Assembly: GCA_014529385.2 (NCBI GenBank)
Contig: CM043942.1
Span: 28,883,469-28,947,468 of the forward strand
Source of the DNA: Adiantum capillus-veneris
Lineage: Eukaryota > Streptophyta > Polypodiopsida > Polypodiales > Pteridaceae
Length of the DNA: 64,000 bases
Direction of reading: 5' to 3'
Each line of letters begins with the position of its first letter. Position 1 is the stretch's first letter. Below, piece by piece: positions 58,806 to 64,000 of the stretch. The notes beneath the pieces are model-generated. The model was not told the DNA's origin, ran no database searches, and saw nothing but the letters and a program-made list of their open reading frames with translations. Made by a program: the position numbers and the translations under genes.

Positions 58806-58876
58806 CTGATCAAGGCTATCCATATCCTAAAGGCCTCAGTTCTGATTAAGGCTATCCATATCCTATAGGCCTCATT
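58806..58876. repeat. ~38-bp tandem duplication upstream of the HD gene
   Basis: CTGAT(C/T)AAGGCTATCCATATCCTA(A/T)AGGCCTCA is repeated twice, ending about 50 bp before the ATG at 58928. It may lie in the promoter or 5' UTR. Confidence 0.8.
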
Positions 58877-58927
58877 TCAGAATTAAGATTTCTGTAGAGA
58901 GATCTCAGCATCAACATTATCATCATC

Positions 58928-59656
58928 ATGTCGGGCATCGTTAGGGAGTTCGACTACTTCCAGATCGAGAACGAGGTGAACGCCGCCCTGCAAGCAGCCA
59001 GCGTTGGAAACCTGGTGCCCAAGCGCGTCTCCTTGGAGTCCATGCCCATCCCCTCCAACGCCCTCACAGATAAGGCAACGCGATTGGCGCACGACGACAT
59101 CCACCCCTCTCTCTTCGCGCACTGCCTCCGCACCTTTTACTTCGGCACCGCCATCGCCATGGAGGCCTTCACCAACGTGGACTGGAGCGCGCAGACTTTC
59201 TACCTGGCGGCGATCTTGCACGACATCAAGTGCTCGCCGCAGGCCTTCAAGGAGTCACACGTCTCCTTCGAGTTCCATGGTGGGATGGCAGCACGCGCCA
59301 TCCTGCTCGATGCCGGCGCAGGCGTCCGCGCCGCGGACACCGTCATGGAGGCCATCTGCCGCCACAAAGACACCAGCTACACCGGCTCGGGCTTCTCGCC
59401 GGAGGGGCAGATGCTGCGCTTCGGTGCCCAGCTCGACGTGCTGGGCAACTACGAGCCCCTCATCCATCCCTCCACCATTGCCGACGTCGTCCACGCCCAC
59501 CCCCGCCAGAACTTCAACAACGTCTTTGCCGACATCCTCATCCAGGAGGCTCGCACCAAACTCTACTGCACGGGCGTCAACCTCCTCGAGCCCGCCGGAC
59601 TAATTATCGATACCATTCGCAAGAACCCCGTCATGCGAGCATACGATGGCTGGTAG
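58928..59656 (+). CDS. HD-domain protein, cyanamide hydratase-like, 242 aa, intronless
   Basis: A single uninterrupted exon with start context CATCATCATGTCG and an in-frame TAG. HD-superfamily metal ligands are visible: His65 in SLFAHCLRTFYFG, His98-Asp99 in AAILHDIKCSP, and a late Asp170 in GAQLDVLGNYEPLIHPSTI. SFEFHGGMAARAILL and EAICRHKDTSY are the blocks that, in fungal and bacterial cyanamide hydratases (Ddi2-like), read SFEFxGG and AIxRHQD. Such enzymes hydrate cyanamide to urea; other HD hydrolases are possible. Length fits the family (about 230-260). The base composition is strikingly GC-rich against AT-rich flanks, with C/G-ending codons. No signal peptide or membrane segment. The only gene here that looks selected. 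Confidence 0.75.
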   Translation: MSGIVREFDYFQIENEVNAALQAASVGNLVPKRVSLESMPIPSNALTDKATRLAHDDIHPSLFAHCLRTFYFGTAIAMEAFTNVDWSAQTFYLAAILHDIKCSPQAFKESHVSFEFHGGMAARAILLDAGAGVRAADTVMEAICRHKDTSYTGSGFSPEGQMLRFGAQLDVLGNYEPLIHPSTIADVVHAHPRQNFNNVFADILIQEARTKLYCTGVNLLEPAGLIIDTIRKNPVMRAYDGW

Positions 59657-60125
59657 ACTCTCCTGAAGTTACCCATGGGGGTTGCATATTTAGATAATTT
59701 GTAATTTGATCATGGCCCACTAAAGCAAATAGCGAGCATTGTTGCTATAAGTACCTTACAAGTCCACATTTACAGGGCTTCTAAAACTACCTCATTTCAA
59801 GCTCTTTTGATATTTATGTTTATGTTCTAGTTCTCTCAATATGTACTGCACAAGTTATCATGTGCTACTTCTCTGTTCTCGTAAGCCACACATGCCATTT
59901 CTTTCTAGCAAAACTAACTAACAATGAATATGAGTGTAAATGCCCAAACCATTTGCTTTCCATCCTGTCATGAGCAGTTGAGTAATGCCTAAGTAACTAA
60001 GAGTCAATGGCCATACACTTCGCCTTGTCCAAAACATATTACACAAGATTAGAAATGGGAGGGTGTTTCTCATGGGTGTGAAGCCACTACTAACCATCAC
60101 ACAGACCGGTACATGTTATGCTAAT

Positions 60126-60126
<1 letters not shown>

Positions 60127-60193
<67 letters not shown>
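60127..60193. repeat. (GT)n(GA)n microsatellite
   Basis: Abutting GT and GA runs; the overlapping Cys-Val/Arg-Glu frames are not genes. Confidence 0.95.
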
Positions 60194-60194
<1 letters not shown>

Positions 60195-60977
60195 ACATTG
60201 TTCATGCATATCATTTCCAAGCCTCTTCTTGCTTCTAGATCTACGAACCGCACTCGCAACCTCCACCCTAGGTGCAATGCCAACCACTTGCATTTGACCC
60301 CATTGTCCTACTTTGTCTTTTTCTCTGAGCTCTAATTTGCCACATTTGACCTTGTAAAGACAAGGAGCTACCAGGCTGGGCCACAACATAGAACATTTGG
60401 GTTGTGATTTTCTTGTCACTACTTGCTAGGTTTTGGGACAAGAGCTTGAGGGAGCCGCTTTGATGATGCCTGCTACGGTGATGTCTTGGTTGAAAACATC
60501 ACAATGGTATTAAAGAATAGGTTACAAGATGACATTGCTTCAAAATCTAATTGGCCTAATCTTAAGAATTTGTTCTGATAAGCTAAGTGTACTATTGTTT
60601 TTAAATTTTGTTAGTATTTTTAGAATTTTGGATTAGCTTGTTTTCTCGCTTCTTTGAATGTCCAAACAATTAATTGTATGCATTTTCATTCGATTATGAT
60701 TCGGTTGCATGTTGTAGTTAAGCATTCGGTTGACCACTCAAGTAAAACATATGTTAAGCTTGTTTTTTGGTTTGCACCACAAAATGTTAGAAACAACATA
60801 ATGTTGTTGGAAGTTGGGGCTCTTCAAATATTTGTTGTGGTCCATCTCCTTTGGCATGGTGCATGAAATGTAGAGGGTTTCTAGAAGCGGTAAGATGTCC
60901 CTAGCTACCCTCTACAATATCACATAGAGGATTGAAAAGAGGACTCACACTCTTTATCAAAATTGCTTCAAAGCATG

Positions 60978-60978
<1 letters not shown>

Positions 60979-61052
<74 letters not shown>
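60979..61052. repeat. (CT)n microsatellite
   Basis: Pure CT run of about 37 units. Confidence 0.95.
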
Positions 61053-61056
<4 letters not shown>

Positions 61057-61984
61057 ACTCAAGCAACTAACTCGTTAATATCACTATCATGAGTTGCAAC
61101 AAGCAGATCATGGATGTATCATTGATCATAGATCATTAGAGGTGTCCCCTTCATGGTCCACTATCTTCATTGATCTTCATGTCTTCATATGGTTCACCTT
61201 CATTAGCTTCATATCCTTTGTCTTCATGCCCTCCATCTCGATCATCTTCATCTTCATGTCCCTCATGTCCTTGGTCATGTTCCTTCATGGTCCTCTCCAT
61301 ATCCTTGGTTGATGTCTTCATGTAGATCATATCTCATGAAATTTAGCATCATATCATCTCCACAGAAGAGAGTAATGCTCATGTTCATTATGCAAATTTT
61401 GAAATATGTTTATGCAAATATGGAATGGGGTCTTACCAAATAGAGAAGTATCATTGTGGTAGCACTTGTCTACCCGAGAATTACAATATGCAAATATGAA
61501 AAATGCAAGAAGTTGATTGAGATTCTTGTGATGAGCTCTCCCTTGATCCAAGCTCTTGTCAAGCCTTTAATAATAAAAATTTGACTAAGGTTTTTTAAAA
61601 TCTTGATGACATACACTTCAACTATGCTAATAGTAAGTAGCCAAACATTTGTCAGAGCTCTTTCTCTGTGTCTATTGTAGTAATAAGGCCAATTTTGCAT
61701 ACGTGGAGCCCTTGATATGGTTCTCCTCTATCCAAGAGGATGCATGCTATTTCTAGTAGGATCTTTGAATTGATAACAATGAGTGCTCATGAGAAAATTC
61801 TAGCAAAACTAAGAAGAGTAGGCTATGGCGGTTAAAATCGATGAAATTGTAAAAATGTGAAGACTTTTCCCTAAGCTAAGGAGCAAGTCTCCTTTTGGTT
61901 GTAGAGGTCGAAATGGCTCTTAGTGTGCAAGAGAAAAGCTACAAGCTATAGTGGCTATGGCGAGCAAATACTTAACACCTCACA

Positions 61985-63240
61985 ACATGAACTCAGCATC
62001 GTTGCTTTAACACCTCGCAACATGAACTCAGTATCGTTGCACATGCATCTCCAATGACACATATCTCAAGCTGACGAGAATCGCCCAGCTTCATTGAATC
62101 ATGTGTAGAAGCATAACTGTAGAACTATTTCTTGTGAGGAGGAACATGAAAACTGGCACTGAGTCAATAATCCAATGATGTGCATAGCATTTTTCAAGAG
62201 CTAACAACACCTCTGGACTCAAGTCAAAAGTAAAGACTAGTCCATTTGACAACTACACTACGTCAAGAACAACATCAATATGTGGAGACTCCATGACATT
62301 GAGCTCCTCTATCTTCACATTGCTCTTAGGAAGTAAAGAACTTATGACAATCACTTTACCCTTCTCTGTTTACAATAAATGAAAATCATTCTTCATCTTT
62401 TCTTGTGACAACTATAGCATTTAATGTTCCTCGTGTCACGTCCACGGGTTTTACTATGTGAATTCTTGCAATCTTGAGAAGGAAAAAGATTATGACTACT
62501 GCCTCTCTACCTTTGATTGTTCTTCTGATTAGTTCCACTTGTCATATATGCATCACCATGCCCACTATCGTCAATAGACTTACGTCAAATCTCTTGTGTG
62601 AGTAAAGCACTAATGACATCATTAAAAACAAGCTTTCCCTTAGAGGGCGGATTTACTAATGGCAGTGTTAAATGTGTCCCATAATGTATGCAAAGAACAA
62701 GCTCTCCCTTAGGGACAGAGTTACTAATGGTAGTGTTAAATGTATCCCATGATGCAGGCAAAGAACGTAGCAAAAAAATGGCGTTCATTTCATCATCAAA
62801 ATTAAGCCCCTTTGATGTCGACTAAGTAAACACACTGTTAAACTCGTTTAGGTGTGAACTAATACTACTGTCTCCTTTCATGTTAAGATGCATAAGCTTC
62901 TTCATCAGAAACACTTTGTTCAATGTAGTCTTATCATCCCATGCTGAGCATAAAGACTCTCACAGTTCTTTAGCATTGGTCTTGTCCATAATTATAAAGA
63001 ATATAGACTCACCAAGATGTAGCTTAGTAGTGTCCATCGCACAAGCATCAAGCTCCTCCTATTGATTATCAGTGTACAAACCCTCCCTGTGCTCTTTCAA
63101 TGGTGTTGCAAGTCCTTTATTGACTAGTACATTGAGCATTTTCTACTTTCATATTGTGAAATTTGTGCCATCAAGTTTCTTAATGTAGTAATCTTCTTTC
63201 TCAAAAGATTCAACCATACTATGACAAAATCTAATTGCAA
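61985..63240 (-). mobile_element. Ty1/copia gag region, decayed (third copy)
   Basis: Minus-strand sequence with gag features: a start near 63222 (MVESFEKEDYY, then KLDGTNFTIWK), then NAIFLLRSLPASWDTFNTTISNS (family LL.SLP.S...F), and degraded zinc-knuckle sequence to about 62400. The segment 62630-62720 contains a short internal duplication (ACAAGCT(T/C)TCCCTTAG...GTTACTAATGG). A 50-bp direct repeat (CAACATGAACTCAG(C/T)ATCGTTGC) lies at 61985-62042. Integrase and RT are missing. Confidence 0.78.
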
Positions 63241-63249
63241 GAGAGTAAT

Positions 63250-64000
63250 GCTAAAAATTTGTCATAATAATCAATATCTAATTCTCCTAAATGATTTTCT
63301 CATCTTAAACTGATCATTTAATGTGGGGAAGGCCAGGGGAGAAAAAGCTAGAATATTGGTTAAGCTAGCAGACCGGCCACAGTAGGGATCCAAAGGAGGG
63401 AAAATAGGGATCCAAAGGGGGGGCCATCTGCAAAAGAGCCATGTGCAACAATGGGCTAAAAAGACCCTAAGGTTCAGCCCATTAAGACTTCCAAAATGCT
63501 AAGGTTCCAAAATTCAAAGGTTGTGTCCAAAGGTCAACCCTAGGGAAAATTGGATGCTTTGTGTGTGCCCTAAAAGTCTTTGCACATCCCTACATGGGAG
63601 GGGGCAAGCCGTAAAGGTAGGGGATGAGAGACAAAGCCACACACACACACACACACACACAGGCTCCCTTTACACAAAGGGAATGAGGGACACATGTCAG
63701 CTCCCTAGGCCAGATGCCCACAAGGTGTGCCCAATTTCTATTGGATGACCCTTGAAGTGGACCAATGAAAATTAAGCTAGAGTAAATCTAGTTTAATTAA
63801 TTTAAAAACATTTAATAAAAGAAACCAATGAGAATTAAGTCTCCTAGAAGACTATTGGGCAGTCTCCCAAGGGGTCCAATGAGCATTCAGGAGCCCCATG
63901 GCTTGCCTGATTCCTATTGGCCAGGAGGCAAAGGGGTCCAATGAGAGTTTAGTTTAATTATTTAATTACCTAAAGCTCTCACAAAAGGGGAAAGGGGGAC
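63250..64000. repeat. Reverse copy of the 18.66-19.42 kb LTR-like sequence
   Basis: Starts with TGTCATAATAATCAATATC and continues with the reverse complement of 19418 down to about 18660, including the GGGATCCAAAGGAGGGAAAA words and a (CA)n tract at 63640-63661. It runs off the right edge. It starts next to the copia gag leader, so it is either that copia's own LTR or an LTR inserted beside it. Confidence 0.75.

Larger units (their letters stand above)
59660..61984. other. Non-coding downstream region with microsatellites
   Basis: The 3' flank of the HD gene shows no canonical AATAAA close to the stop. A (GT)n(GA)n composite lies at about 60127-60193 and a (CT)n run at about 60979-61052. At 61145-61330 a loose repeat of CTTCAT/TCATGTC words occurs. 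No frame here resembles a gene. Confidence 0.6.

Noticed and set aside
59004-59697. Long frames in the other two plus registers and on the minus strand over the HD gene
   Set aside because: Expected by-products of GC-rich coding sequence; only the 58928-59656 register has conserved HD motifs.

Overview
This window looks like repeat-dominated nuclear DNA of a land plant with a large genome. The evidence is Ty1/copia and Ty3/gypsy elements with plant-type primer sites matching initiator Met-tRNA, a chromodomain gypsy element, LINE zinc-knuckle fragments, GT-AG introns and very abundant (CT)n, (CA)n and (TA)n arrays. Several features (a piggyBac-type non-autonomous element, a transposase resembling uncharacterised animal families, a gypsy RT of animal/fungal flavour, an intronless GC-rich HD-domain gene) make a non-seed plant such as a fern or lycophyte a plausible guess, but that is inference. 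No tRNA, rRNA or CRISPR was seen.

Layout. 1-2.4 kb: decayed copia element (minus strand). 2.4-4.5 kb: LTR-like sequence followed by a broken gypsy gag (plus). 4.5-7.4 kb: unassigned, with a few exon-like scraps. 7.37-19.4 kb: an LTR-like sequence split by a complete nested LTR retrotransposon (7876-18333, TSD AGTAA) with unusually long 3.3-3.6 kb LTRs and almost no remaining coding capacity. 19.4-24.7 kb: a frameshifted but nearly full-length chromovirus on the minus strand (gag, protease, RT, RNase H, integrase, chromodomain).

24902-37647 is the most interesting object: a 12.7 kb segment bounded by a perfect 19-bp terminal inverted repeat. It holds a multi-exon DDE-like transposase gene on the plus strand, two tandem copies of an FCP1/NLI-interacting-factor-like phosphatase gene on the minus strand, and a RING-like multi-exon gene on the minus strand. 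It also has several arrays built on CCGGT/ACCGGT-containing words. A later copia-type solo LTR (TSD TGCAG) sits in one duplicate only. The segment reads as a large DNA transposon with cargo, now mutated by stops and frameshifts.

38.1-41.45 kb: decayed Tat/Athila-like gypsy. 41.5-42.4 kb: a 151-bp tandem repeat. 42.9-44.6 kb: CA-rich spacer. 44.68-46.95 kb: second decayed copia. 47-49 kb: microsatellites and a primer-binding site. 49.1-49.6 kb: LINE scrap. 49713-51035: piggyBac-like non-autonomous element with TTAA duplications. 52.8-53.7 kb: simple and 64-bp repeats. 54.0-56.22 kb: gypsy gag-pol with the cleanest reading frames in the window, joined abruptly to a LINE 3' half (56.22-57.97 kb). 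58928-59656: the only intact conventional gene I can support, an HD-domain hydratase-like protein. 60-61.3 kb: simple repeats. 62-63.24 kb: third copia fragment. 63.25-64 kb: a reverse-oriented copy of the 18.6-19.4 kb LTR-like sequence.
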